From: Eumeta japonica
Lineage: Eukaryota > Arthropoda > Insecta > Lepidoptera > Psychidae
NCBI GenBank assembly: GCA_005406025.1
Contig: BGZK01000846.1
Coordinates: forward strand, 62,001-126,000
DNA length: 64,000 nt
Reading direction: 5' to 3'
The position numbers and the translations under genes are program-made. A model generated the notes under the pieces. It was given only the letters and a program-made list of their open reading frames with translations, was not told the DNA's origin and did no database searches. This document shows, piece after piece, positions 48,546-60,034 of the stretch (the first letter of the stretch is position 1; each line of letters begins with the position of its first letter).

Positions 48546-49478
48546 ATTTACTCTCTGGTGACCCGCATGCCCGCCTACCGCCTAAGAATCGCATGGAAAA
48601 CGCTATCGTCTTCCAGATTGACAATTACAAATGTTTTAAATATCAACAACAGCATCTGTAGAAATTCTATATAAAATAATTATAATTATTGTGAATATTG
48701 TTAATTCACCAAAAAATACTTAAATATTCAACATGTTCTTCTGGCAACTTCTAGGCTTTTAGGAATAACATATTTTTTGCCTAAATCGACAAATGTACAG
48801 ACAAGTATTATACAATATCCTACAAATAAATAAGCAAGCTATGTATTACGGAATTATTGTCATATAATATTTTGCTTGTATTTTTGAAGTGCATAATATC
48901 GACATAAATATAGCAATAAACAGACAGACAAAAATTAATGCCTACCCACGCGTGTTGATATCTATTTATGATTAGCCTACAACGTTTAGCCGCATCAAAA
49001 GGGAATATAAACGCTTGCGACAATTCATTACGCGTCCATTCGAGAACATCAAAGAGAGTATTAAATACCCTCTGTGATAATGTTAGTCGAAAATACTGCT
49101 ACAGCTGCCATGTTGTCTGGTTTTAAGGGATGTAACTCATGGCGGCTATCGATAAGGAATGTCGATACAATTTTTACTATATCATTCGACTTAGACAATT
49201 CATAGTTATGGTTTATATTACATATCTACATTAACACCATGTATATTAATATGTTTTAATATTTAGCTATGGATTTTGTAATCATTATATTTGTAATCAA
49301 AAGAAAAGCAAATTTCGGCTGCCTGATACAACAATTTTTGTACACTGTTCCAGCTACATGTTATCTCATCTGCTATACTCTGTTTTCAGTTTGAAAGGGG
49401 TACTGAAAGACTTAATTTCTATATTGAACTTTGAAATGCCAAATTCCTGGCTTTGTTAATATTTAAAATATATAAACA
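48546..49478. other. No gene recognised
   Basis: AT-rich. A GGCTATCGATAAGG phrase at 49144-49157 contains TATCGATA (49147-49154), the DREF/BEAF-type element of insects. This is a single-motif observation only. Confidence 0.4.
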
Positions 49479-51290
49479 CTAGCTTTTGCCCGCGACTTCG
49501 TCCGCGTGGAATAGTGACTTCCGGCAGATTTTTGGTTTTTCCCACATAGTTCCCGTTCTTGCGGGATTTTCGGAATGGTCGAGTTTCCGCAGAATTTTTA
49601 GGATAAAACCTATGTTTTTTTTTCGAGTTCCAAACTATTTATATCTGTACAATTTTTAAGTAAATTAAATTATTATAGAACTTCTGCATATACTACATTT
49701 TTGTTTTATTGTCTTGTGGCAGAAGAATATATTGATTTTCGCCACAACCTGATCTTGATAAGGCGACGTATAACTGGCCGTGAAAACAGTCTTGGCGTAA
49801 ATCGATCCCCACGTGTTTGAATGTCTGCCCCTGTGATTTATTTATTGTGACTGCGAAGGATAATTTAATCGGAAATTGTATTCTTTTAAAATTGAAAGGT
49901 AAGTCGTTGGGTATCATTGGGATGTGGGTATGAGGACTGTTTGACCAACTGCTGGACCAGTCAAAACTATTGCAACGATGACGTTATTGCGCAGAAATTT
50001 TACTTGAAGTCGGGTCCCGTTGCATAAATTTGGTGGTTTGAGATTTCTTAGTAAAATGATTGGGGCACCTATTTTAAATTAAGAGAATGTGGGGAAGGCC
50101 GCTTGGGTTCAAGGAATTGAGGAACTCCTGTGGGTAATTAACTACATCTTCTTGATCCATCACGGTATCAATGGATGTGTAGGTTACAATATCTCCTGGG
50201 AGTTTACTTAAAATTATATCATTTATTTCGTCAACGTTACTATTTCTTGCCGCCAATATTGCTCTTTGACACATCCATTGGTGGTCCTTGTTTTCTATTT
50301 GGCTGATGTCAGGGTATACCTTAGTTATTAATTCCTCGATGTTACCCACTTTTACTCCTAAATCGCAATCAATTTCAATTTTATTATTAGAATGAGGTAT
50401 TTTCCCGTCTCCTACAGAAAGTAATTTTGACGGGAAAGTTATACTACCTCCCCCCAAATGTGCTCTCATATTTGTAGATAATTTTAAAATATTTACAAAT
50501 TTCCATAATGGAGAACTTTTAAGGCAAGCCTTCACAATGTCTGCTCTGGTTCCCTTACTATTACCGGTAAGGTTTGGCGAAAGTCCCCAGCAAACATAAC
50601 CGTAATCCCACCCATGATTTTATCACAGTTTCTAATATCTCGAGAGTTCTGTCTAGAGCTTCTACGTGAGCTCTATGTATCATGGTACATTCGTCCCAGA
50701 TTATTAGACTGACGTCTTGTAAAACTTTTCCCAAAGGTCCATTTTGCGTATAGAGCACACGCTATCTTTCTCTAAAGACACAGTTAGCAGTTTAAAAGTG
50801 GAATGAGCTGTGCGTCCACCTGCTAATAAAGTTGCAGCAATACCTGATGACGCTACTGCTAAGGCTAGCTTTCCTAGAGACCTTACTTTGCCAATATAAG
50901 ATTAGTAATAAACGTCTTGCTGGTCCCACCGGGAGCATCCAAAAGAAAATTTTTCCTTCATTAAAACTAACACTTTTCATGACACAATTATACGTTGTCA
51001 CCTGGTCATTTACTAATCTTGGTTCATTTTCTGTGATATATTCATTTAAATCATTTAAATTATATGGTTTTCGCAACGCTACTTCTAACGGGTCCAGAAG
51101 CGAATTATTTCTTTTTGCTGCAGGAAGCCCAAAGTCGGTTAGGGATTTATCTGAAATCTCATGAATTTTATCTTCAATTATGATTAGTCCATCATTGTAT
51201 ATATCATCATTATATGCTAATGTCATATCCTGATTCTCATTACGCATTCTGTTTAATATATAGAGAACAATATGAATGAAATGTTAATCT
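49479..51290 (-). pseudogene. Helitron helicase (PIF1-type) remnant with 3' end
   Basis: The C-terminal half of a Helitron Rep/Helicase protein, which drives rolling-circle transposition. Reading on the minus strand: MRNENQDM and LTDFGLPA (51247-51120); DAPGGTSKTF near 50915-50945, the Walker A motif with serine for glycine in GGTGKT, reached only after a frameshift; LQDVSLIIWDECTM near 50700, Walker B; KACLKSSPLWKF and LSTNMRAHL near 50510; AILAARNSNVDEIN and LPGDIVTYTSIDTV; IPNDLPFNFKRIQFPIKLSF; VTINKSQGQTF and GQLYVALSR near 49800 (helicase motifs V/VI). Four frameshifts or stops break it, and the N-terminal zinc finger and Rep (HUH) domain are missing. The 3' terminus has a GC-rich hairpin (CGCGGACGAAGTCGCG) then GCAAAAGCTAG at 49479, followed by T, as Helitrons require. 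Confidence 0.92.
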
Positions 51291-51382
51291 TCAACGTTGT
51301 TATAATGGAATAAAAATACTACTAATTAATGTTACGTAACATAAATAGACATAACATTTGTTATTGATTTATTATTATTATT

Positions 51383-51520
51383 ATTGTCGTATTAAATAAT
51401 GAATGACATACTTGATACATTTTCTTCACTGATCGATTGATAAGTTAAAAGCACATTACACATTTAATATAAAGTAAATTGTTACATAAATATCATTAAC
51501 AGAATAATTTAATATCTAAT
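51383..51520 (-). repeat. Unnamed repeat, 5' half (inverted relative to 58.7 kb copy)
   Basis: The minus strand aligns with plus-strand 58695-58830: TAGATATTAAATTATTCTGT, TATTTATGTAACAATTTA, ATCGATCAGTGAAGAAAATG, TATCAAGTATG and TTTAATACGACAATA. At 58.8 kb this segment is directly followed by the part matching 42023-42530. Here that partner is about 8.9 kb away. It lies just upstream (in the minus sense) of the Helitron helicase remnant, so it may equally be Helitron-internal sequence. Confidence 0.88.
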
Positions 51521-52663
51521 GATAGATTATATGCAATTTTTCATATGATCCTTTAAATGTTGAAGGAAAACTATATTTGATAATTACTTTTAGAACGTTG
51601 TGAAACTAAAACTTAAGTTTTTTTTTGTGCATTTCAAATTAATGCATTTATTTCTGATGTCTTGAACTATGTATCCTTCGCGTATTATTACATTGTAATA
51701 CACAACACTATTGTGCGTTAGAATAATTACTTTGTAATCGTATTCGGATGGGTATTTAAAAAAATTCGTTTCACTCGATGCTTTGAAGGGGAAAATCTTA
51801 CGAAAATTATTAAAATTTCTATTATATTATGAATTAAATTAAATAGTTATAACTGTATTGAAAACAAAAATGTTAAATGAATATAATTAATGTAATAAAT
51901 AATGACGTTGATAATGTGTTGCACTAATCGAAAGTTTTTAAAAACGGGACCTAGAATTACTTCTTACAGATTACAAAAAAAATATTAATGAATTGTAATT
52001 TATAAAAGCGACAGAATTTATCGGAAAGCAGGACTTTGAAAATTCACGCAAGTTTTGTCAATTTGTTTGTCAATGACTTGAAATTGTTATCTTATTGTTT
52101 GCCACTACGGAGTCTCGTCGAACGTGCCGCATCCTTCACGGCACTCGACTCAATTCCCGCGTTAAGCGGCCGAAGGGTCAACATTGAACGTGCCACCTTT
52201 CTTGGCCAGTGCCAGGTACTATGCCGATCGAAACTTAAGTGATGATCAAAATATATTTTAAACAATGCGGCAAGGGTATCCGACCGTCGGCCGTGGAGAA
52301 CTCGCCCCCTAAAATCGCGTCGCCCAAATTATTTTAGGCTGCGATACAACAAGAAAGGGACGTCTGCTTAGAATGAAATAACGTTACTGAAAAACAAAAT
52401 ATGTATCGAATAGTTGTATGTCGATTAAAATATCTTTGTGCCGTCCATAGTGCAAGCGCACGCGCATGCATGTGTGTGCGCATGCGGTGTCGGTCTACAT
52501 GTCCCGGTAATAGCCTAAGATTTTATAGAGTAAATTTTAGGGCTGTCGGATAATGGAACAACAATACTTTTACTAATATAGACGGATCTTACACAGCGAA
52601 ATACGCTAATACACATAGTGATAAAATAGGAGAATGACTATTCTTTCAAGCAAATAACAAAAC
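51521..52663. other. No gene recognised
   Basis: AT-rich, with a CpG-richer patch at 52095-52330 and an alternating purine-pyrimidine patch (GCGCACGCGCATGCATGTGT) at 52449-52468. No domain-bearing frame. Confidence 0.45.
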
Positions 52664-53388
52664 CGGCCAAGAGCATGTCGGATCACGCTCAGTGTAGGGT
52701 TCCGTAGTCATTACTACTAAGAAATGCACTGTTGTTTAATTATTTCCATATTTCCGACACAGAATAAGTATAAACACTTCAGTCGCCTATAATTAGAGAA
52801 ACAAGTAGGTATGTCGACTATTTCTGTAAAACTAGTGTAAACTAAACTGCACCAGCAAAAGAGCGTATCTTTGAGGTACTTACGTCCTTTTGTTGGGAAG
52901 CGCAGTTTTTCGATAATAATTCAAAAACAGTATATCCGATAATGTTCAAAATAATTTTCCTGGAAAATTATGTTTTAAGTAATGTAATATTTTTATATTT
53001 TTTTAATATATGGTTTAAAAAATAAAGGGAGGGATGACAATTTCTTCTACTTTCGGAAGCAGTTATTCCAAAAAATATTCAATTAGTCAAAAAATTGCTT
53101 AGAAACATTAAAAAGTTTTTAAAAGTACTGTAGAAATATGTGGCCCTAGCAAATGTTTGCTGAAAATATTTTTTCTTCAGCTTCTGTTACATGTATTGAG
53201 TGCTCCCCTAGAAATATTTATTTTTGTTATTTAGCTACGAAATTAAGTTGCGGCTTATAGAAGATACATATACTTCAAATTTCATCGATACTCATATTGT
53301 AGTTTTTGAGTAAAATGCCCGTGACATACGAACGGACGGATGGGCATGACGAATCTATAAGGGTTCCATTTTGGCCCGGAACCCTAAT
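52664..53388 (+). mobile_element. AGGGTTCCG-ended repeat, copy 1 (MITE-like)
   Basis: A repeat of about 725 bp that starts GGCCAAGAGCATGTCGGATC and ends CCCGGAACCCTAATG. TAGGGTTCCG (52695-52704) is exactly inverted as CGGAACCCTA (53377-53386), so the element has 10-base subterminal inverted repeats. It has no coding capacity. It aligns over most of its length with 60035-60712 in the same orientation (shared phrases: TAGTCGCCT-type text, TATGTCGACTATT, TTACGTCCTTTTGTTG, AGCGCAGTTTTTC, AAAAACAGTATAT). The opening phrase is one I associate with a widespread lepidopteran repeat. Confidence 0.8.
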
Positions 53389-55079
53389 GAGAGAATAGGA
53401 GTCCATTTGTTTATATCGAAATGAGTTGGCGTAGTTGTTTACGTCATCTACTAATTTTGATTAGTTAAAATATTACAGATAATACTAAACATTTGTTTGT
53501 TTACATCAAACGTAACATGTGTTTTCAATCTTTTTTTTGCAATTGACCGTAATATATTTATGACTTTGTTTATATTTCAGGAGTATGCGACATCCGTCGT
53601 TTATCAATCTATACACCAGTTTAGTTTTTTCTTGGCAATCAATGCATCAATAAGTTAAATGTTGTATCTTCAAAAATTATGAATATACTTACCTTCTGTT
53701 CGTCATAGTATTTACATTTTTTCTTTATCAATTCTCGAACCGCCTATTGATAGATCGTAACAATTTCATGAAAGTTACAATTATTTGCAACATATTAATC
53801 TTAAGCACATTGTAATAGATAAAATGTAAAAATTGTAATTACATTTTACCTTTGAACTGAACACAATCTATCAATCGGCAAGTGATCTTCAAAAAATTAT
53901 TTTCGGTTTATATAATGGAATAATGGAATACAACAATAAATTTGTAAAAGAACTTGATCAGTTTTATCAATTGCCAAACGTGTCTCACTCCTTCGTACGC
54001 ACATATCGTGGAGATGAAGTGGGTGTCGAAGTAATTACGTCAATGACTCTATCATAAAATTGCCTAAAACTATTATAATTATCCCATACAAATTTTAGAT
54101 ATTGTATAGGTATAGTATGAAGGATACCAGTCGTAATCATATCTAATCTCATACAATTCTACTTGTCTTCAACAAATGCTGAACAATTTTTCATTGAAAA
54201 TTCAGAACTTGTATTGTTGTGATAGTTTTCGTTTTAGGCGTTTTCAGGTTTTCAGCATAGGTTTTGAACGAAGAATTATATATACTGAAATATGTTTTAA
54301 GATGGTCATGTTAGACACTCAGTAACAACCTTTACACACATTAAATTAGTCCCCTTATTATAGTAGTGTGAAAAAAAAAACCTGTTTTCGTTGCATTTTG
54401 TCTGTACATCTCGATAGTATGAGTTTAATTTTTTTAGACTGCGAGAAGGATTATTTAAAACAAACTTATGAACTTGCAGCGTGGTCATCAGTGTATATAT
54501 AACAACTTGTGCGGAATTATTCATAAGTTTAATTGTAATTGTCCAAAGTCACAATATTCGCAGATTCTATACGCTCAAAGGGTTTAATTTCATTTTTGTC
54601 GTATAGATTTTAGACATAATTCAAGTTAAATAATTATCGTTTGCAGCGCTCAACGATACAAACTTCTCGATGTCTAACAAAAATATTGTATAAGCGGTGT
54701 CACACGAAGTCCACATAACAACGTATAGTAGACTCGTTGGATTGGTTTTTTTAGTGACGTACACTTCACCATTGTGGCAATATTGAAACGCACGTACCTG
54801 ATGATCGTTATTTGGGGGTAGAACGAGTGGAGCGGTCGCTCTGTGGGCCGTGTAACTAGCGGCGCTGAAAAACCAAATGCGAGAGACCATTTTCAGCAAA
54901 AAAATTAAATTTTGATGTTGCTTTCGTAAAGACGTAGAACAGTGTCACGATACTTAAAGTTACTTAATTTAATTTAAGCTTAATACGCTTTGACATTTGC
55001 AACAAAAAAATATTTTGAAAAATTAGCAATTATCGTTTACTTGCCACGAAGCCGAATTAGAATTTCTGGAAAATTAGAG
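53389..55079. other. No gene recognised
   Basis: AT-rich. A 92-codon minus-strand frame (54621-54899) has no domain. TTTATATTTCAG at 53569-53580 is a decent splice-acceptor shape but has no exon evidence behind it. Confidence 0.45.
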
Positions 55080-55330
55080 CACTGGTGAGAGGGTGCTGAA
55101 AAACTGTCTCGCTCTACCCTGGTCAAAGTTAGGGCAGGTGCTGGTCTCGGGTGCGATCGATTTGTGCCACACGGAGAATTGTACCGCGCAGTCCGGAGAG
55201 TTCACCAAGTCTAGGGTCACGTGGTCGTCACCGCATCGACGACCACGATCTTTGGCAACGCCGACCGGACCAGCACCGGACCAGCTCGGCGGGCGTGAGC
55301 TCTGAGGCACCACGATCTGAAACAAGAGAC
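55080..55330. other. CpG-rich block 1 of a pair
   Basis: GC-rich. Overlapping frames on both strands (116 codons minus, 70-79 codons plus) reflect stop-poor composition. Possible exon or promoter. Confidence 0.3.
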
Positions 55331-55429
55331 CGGCGTTTTCGCACCAGGTGTAACAACGTATTTCGTATTCCTTGTATGGGTATCGGGTGAGTTGAGAATT
55401 TAATTCAGAATAATAACGATGCAAATAAC

Positions 55430-55705
55430 AAGTCGGCGCGCACGGAGCCGGGGGCGCTTTTAATCGATAATGAAGCGCGTATTAGTATTCGAGTCCCGCT
55501 CCGACTGCAAAGTCAATAACGACGTTAAGGCGACCGCACCGCGGGACGCTGATTGGCAAAATTTCGGTTTCGAGCGCGCCCAACACTTGACGATCCCTAA
55601 ACGAGATACGGGACCCCATTGTTTGCGCAACGGACGAGATACGCGCCGAACCCTTCCGATAGGACGACGGCAGCGACCGCGACTTCGGGTGGGTAAACTT
55701 AAAAA
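55430..55705. other. CpG-rich block 2 of a pair
   Basis: A GC-rich block with a 100-codon plus-strand frame (55470-55772) rich in Arg and Asp. It is followed by AT-rich DNA, and GGGTGGGTAAAC at about 55688 could be a donor site. No family recognised. Together with the block at 55.1 kb it looks like a CpG island of about 0.6 kb. Confidence 0.3.
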
Positions 55706-55974
55706 GTACTTATGCAGAAGTGTATGCAGTCAAATGAGTGATTGCAGTAATGCAGTATTGAATAACGCATAAAGGATATTGGAAGCGAGAATAAGGAAGG
55801 AAACGTAAGGAAATCAGGAGCACGGTCTTGATCCACGGAGTAACACGTAGTTAAACCACAAAATTAAATTTAATGTATTACCGTAAAGAAAACTCTCGTG
55901 AACAGCCGAAAGGAAAATAATATTACAAGTATAATCTCACTCTACCAATTTAACTGTATACAGTAACTTCTCCT

Positions 55975-56301
55975 TTGAGCATTATGAAAATAAGTATTTC
56001 TCTTTTAATTTTATTTACATTAACGCTTCATTCAAACTGTTCCTTTAGACTATTTCACATTAAAAAATTGTCGTATGATTTGGACCTTATATCGTCGTGT
56101 ATGGTTTGTGTCTATGGTCATGTTTTTAAGAATAGACACACATTGTACGGAATAGGTACCCACATTCAGCGTCATTACATGGTAGGTAAAGAAAAATCTG
56201 ATATGGTCATTGTGACGGTATTAGCTGTGAAATTAAAACAGAAAGTCTGGGAGACGGTTGACCTTGTAGGCCTGCCCCAAAAGCTTCCCACATTATTTTA
56301 A
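55975..56301 (+). CDS. Weak candidate: small secreted-type ORF
   Basis: I do not recognise this sequence. The 108-codon frame would begin with a plausible signal peptide: a short basic start, then ISLLILFTLTLHSNC, with small residues near a cleavage point. The remainder has no known domain, repeat or cysteine pattern. AT-rich DNA readily creates leucine/isoleucine-rich N-termini, so chance is the more likely explanation. It starts about 270 bases past the CpG-rich block ending at 55705, the only supportive context. Confidence 0.15.
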   Translation: MSIMKISISLLILFTLTLHSNCSFRLFHIKKLSYDLDLISSCMVCVYGHVFKNRHTLYGIGTHIQRHYMVGKEKSDMVIVTVLAVKLKQKVWETVDLVGLPQKLPTLF

Positions 56302-58506
56302 AACACGGAGAGGTATTGGATTGCAGACATTTTCCGACTCGAAATGATCAGCATCTACTTTCAAAATATTTAAGGACACAAAAAATTTCAATTATTTAGT
56401 CAACGATATCTTTTGAAGAAAAAAAATTGAATGGTATATACGACAGTTTCTTGAGCAGGACGAAATGCTTTTTTCATTTAATAATCGATCGGCTTATAAG
56501 TATTTTAATTACTTTTCTTAGAATTTTTTTCGGTGACGATATCTTTTAATCAATTTTTACGTTCTTATTGTGCAATTTAGGTGCGAAAATAGAATTTATC
56601 TTAAAAATCGATATTTTAAGACATCTCAAGGCTAATGTAAAAAATTGCTAATGCTATTAATCAATTTTAGGCTTATGTTTTTAATCAATTTTTTCACAGC
56701 TCTCGAAGAAATAAACTCATTTGGATCAATGTTACAGTACTCAACGCAGTGTTATAAAAACTACAACTAATTGAATGTTGAAATTGATCGGTCTAATGGT
56801 TTATTGTTATTATATAATATATATAATTTAAAAAAAGAACATATTTTTAATATTAATTTTGAGAATCTTCAAAATCTACATAATCGATTGTTACCAAATT
56901 TTCAGGAAATGCCAGTACCATTAAATAGCTATCTGTTGACACCCTTTTTGTATTATATGTGAATCAAAGCAAGGGTATATTCTCCCACAATATTTTTACT
57001 TCAATCAGGGATTCAAAGCTGAACGCCCTTTGTACATCTGGCTCACCCAGGGCTGTTTTTATAATATGGGTTGTCTGTAGACTTACCACTAGGTTAACTT
57101 GTCACCGAAGGTAATAAGTACAGAAGATATCAGGTGCTCTGTTACGACGTTATCAATTTTGTCAATTCTTTAAATGCCAAAATAAAAAGTGAAATTGCAG
57201 AAATTGACACATTTTAAAACTGTATATTTAATTTTTTAATGTATGCATTTCATTTTAAATTTTATAAACGACCTATGCAAAAGGGGTTGTTGCAGACAGA
57301 CAGACTTAGAAACCATTCCTGTGAAATCATTGGGCTAAGCCTTTCTAAATTTAATAACGAACCCTAATCAATACCAATCACGTCTATTTAGTTATTGAAC
57401 GATATTATACAAACCTGCTCCGAGATTCCACGATCTATATGAAAAAATGAGGATATATTACATCAGGCAAAATATTTTGAAGTAAAAAATTATCAAAAAT
57501 GACGTTTAATATGAGATTTCCTAGTGTTTTATAAGACAGACCAGAAGAACTTAACTGTGATTTCCAAGTTGCAGAAGAAAATGTTCTCCTTTGCCTTTAC
57601 ATACAATATGTAAATTTTTAAGGTGTCCTGGTGTTTTCCAATATTTACAGTAATAGACATAATTAATTCTAAATTAAAATGCCCAAAATCAGACTCCTAT
57701 GCAATTCTACTTTGTGTATGTTCTAGTTAACACTTAGCTGGTCAATAATCAAGTCTTATCGAATCATTTTTATTAAAGAAAAATTATAAATAAAACAATT
57801 AATGTGTGAAATACAACCTGAATGTAATTGTACCTTACGACAACCCCTTACGGTGCACGATGCGCCCTTTAATTACTTAACCCTAGGTCATCAACCTCAC
57901 GTGCCCTAGGCTATTACCCATGAACTAAGTATCGAGTGGGTAATTGTTTGATAAATTATATGTTATTAAACAATTTCCTGATGTTGCTAGCGGCCGGTCG
58001 GTCTTATTTCTTCATTATGATCCTTATCTAAAGTCCGTATTCAATATCAATGCAGGTCGACGTCGTGGAAAGCTATAACCAATAACTTACTAGGTTTTAA
58101 CTGTGGGTTAATGTAGCATATTTGATACATACCTCCCTACTAATTATGAGGACGTGAACATTGTAATCTTCTTTGTTTATTTCTTTGCTTGTCAAAGACA
58201 ATCTCAGGAATTGTATTGGCCCGATTCTTAATTTTCGCTCCATCGATAGGAAGCTGCATTATTCCTGAATTCTATACGCTATTTTCTTCTTCCGAAAACT
58301 CACGTAAAAATCGTAGAAACAAAACGTAACCCGCTAACCTGACCCGTGATATTAGACAAATCGTCGAGTCGCTGCAAAAGACGAAATCGAGAAACGTAAA
58401 TGAAAACATTAAAAGTTGACAGCAAGCGTATCGGCAACCTGTCAAATCTTACGGTGTACGTTTACGATTACAACGTTTATCTTTACGATAAAGGAACAAG
58501 TTCTGT
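56302..58506. other. No gene recognised
   Basis: AT-rich. Several TTTTAATCAATTTT phrases recur at 56545-56695. No gene, RNA or assigned repeat. Confidence 0.5.
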
Positions 58507-58540
58507 GCCCGCGCGGGCGAAGCCGCGGGCGCAAAGCCAG
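58507..58540 (+). mobile_element. Helitron-like 3' end (mutated terminus)
   Basis: GCCCGCGCGGGCGAAGCCGC followed by GGGCGCAAAGCCAG then T has the GC-rich hairpin and spacing of a lepidopteran Helitron 3' end. The terminal tetranucleotide is CCAG where CTAG is expected. The upstream boundary is not recognisable. Confidence 0.55.
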
Positions 58541-58693
58541 TCATATATAAACGAAATAAAATATGAAGCTGTATCAATAATCAATTGAATACGTTAAAAT
58601 ATCCTAAATTTTCCTTAAAAAAAAATGATTCAAGCTTTTCGGGCAACACCTATTGATGTATTCGAGTGGGAAAAAAATGAGACTTAAAAAAAA

Positions 58694-59475
58694 CTAGATA
58701 TTAAATTATTCTGTTAATAATATTTATGTAACAATTTATTTTATATTAAATATGGAATGCGCTTTAAGTTAACAATCGATCAGTGAAGAAAATGTATCAA
58801 GTATGGTACTTATCGTTTAATACGACAATAGTCATAACTAGTCGAACCCTGTGCGAGGAATTCGCACAAATTATGTATAATAAATATCAGTTTATAAAAT
58901 TACTGTAAATATTAATTGTATTCCTTTTTTATTACAAAACTTCTTCATAAACAATATTTTAAGTATGTATAGATAGTCATCTGAAATAATTTGACTTATT
59001 TCGACGTATTTTTGCTTGATTTTCGAGTGTTCGTCGCCTAGGCGTTTTATTTTATCGTTTTTGTAGTTCTTTTGTCAATTATTCATTCTATTTATTTTAA
59101 TGAATCAAAATGTATTGCAGGTATTCAAATCATTTCTAATTTTACACATTATTTATAACATTCTTCCTTTTGTTATATTATATTATGAAGCTCAGATGAC
59201 AGATCGAAGAAATATTTGAACAAAAAAAATTACCGACCTATTATCATGTTGATGATGTTTCAAAATTAAAGTCATCAGATGGCAGCACATATATAATTTT
59301 AATAATTAATTAATTTACAAAAACCAAAGCATTAATATTTTTTTTTAGTTGTCGATGCCGGTAGAGCAAGCTATTATCTAAGAAATTATATAAAATTTAT
59401 ATGGAGTAATTGTGAGGTTTTTTCTAAAAAGGGAGGCAAACATCTTAACCTTAACGTATTAATATATATGATATT
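58694..59475 (+). repeat. Unnamed about 780 bp repeat, contiguous copy
   Basis: The first part (58694-58830) matches the minus strand of 51383-51520. The second (58835-59475) matches the minus strand of 42023-42530. Here they are directly adjacent. Between them lies a hairpin TGTGCGA-GGAAT-TCGCACA (58850-58868), whose counterpart in the other copy is imperfect. Within this copy there are extra segments of roughly 75 bases near 58900-58985 and 50-60 bases near 59295-59345. The 3' end is TTAACCTTAACGTATTAATA then a short TA run. No protein domain. It may be a non-autonomous element or an internally deleted derivative. Confidence 0.85.
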
Positions 59476-60034
59476 GACCTCATTTCTATGTAAAAAAATA
59501 TTTATATTGAAATGTTACTAATGGCAAAAAAAGACCAATCGGTGCCAACAACAAAAAAATAAATTTCGAAAGCCAGCCTAGACAAGTTTAATTTATTAAT
59601 AAATAAAATCTTATTGAATTGATCTCTTAATACTATTAAAAAAATATGTCCGTCAGTTTTTTTTAAGTTGGCCATTATCCGCCATCTTGAATCTATTTGA
59701 TACAATAATCTAATTCTTCGAGTTATATGTTTAGGTCTTATGTTTAACTTGAACTAGATCTCTCTGTACCTCTTATCTGACGAACCTAGACATGATAAAA
59801 TATTTACCTAAAACATTGTTTGTATTTTAATTATATTTTTAAATTTTATATTTGGCAAAAAATTACTCCTTTATAAACTGTACATAATTTAAGGTATAGT
59901 TAAAAAAAATACGTTACTAGATATCGTTTTATAATTAATGTATTATTCATACAATAGGTATGTTTCCATAATTCAAAATTATAATTCTTTTTATCGTAAC
60001 TTTTTCAAAACCGATACGTGACGAAAATAAAAGC
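59476..60034. other. No gene recognised
   Basis: AT-rich spacer between two repeats; a 67-codon minus-strand frame is not credited. Confidence 0.5.

Noticed and set aside
49147..49154. TATCGATA as an insulator element
   Set aside because: A single 8-base motif in AT-rich DNA is expected often by chance; no cluster was seen.
55975..56301. Confident call of a secreted peptide gene
   Set aside because: The hydrophobic leader could come from AT-rich codons by chance; listed only as a weak candidate.
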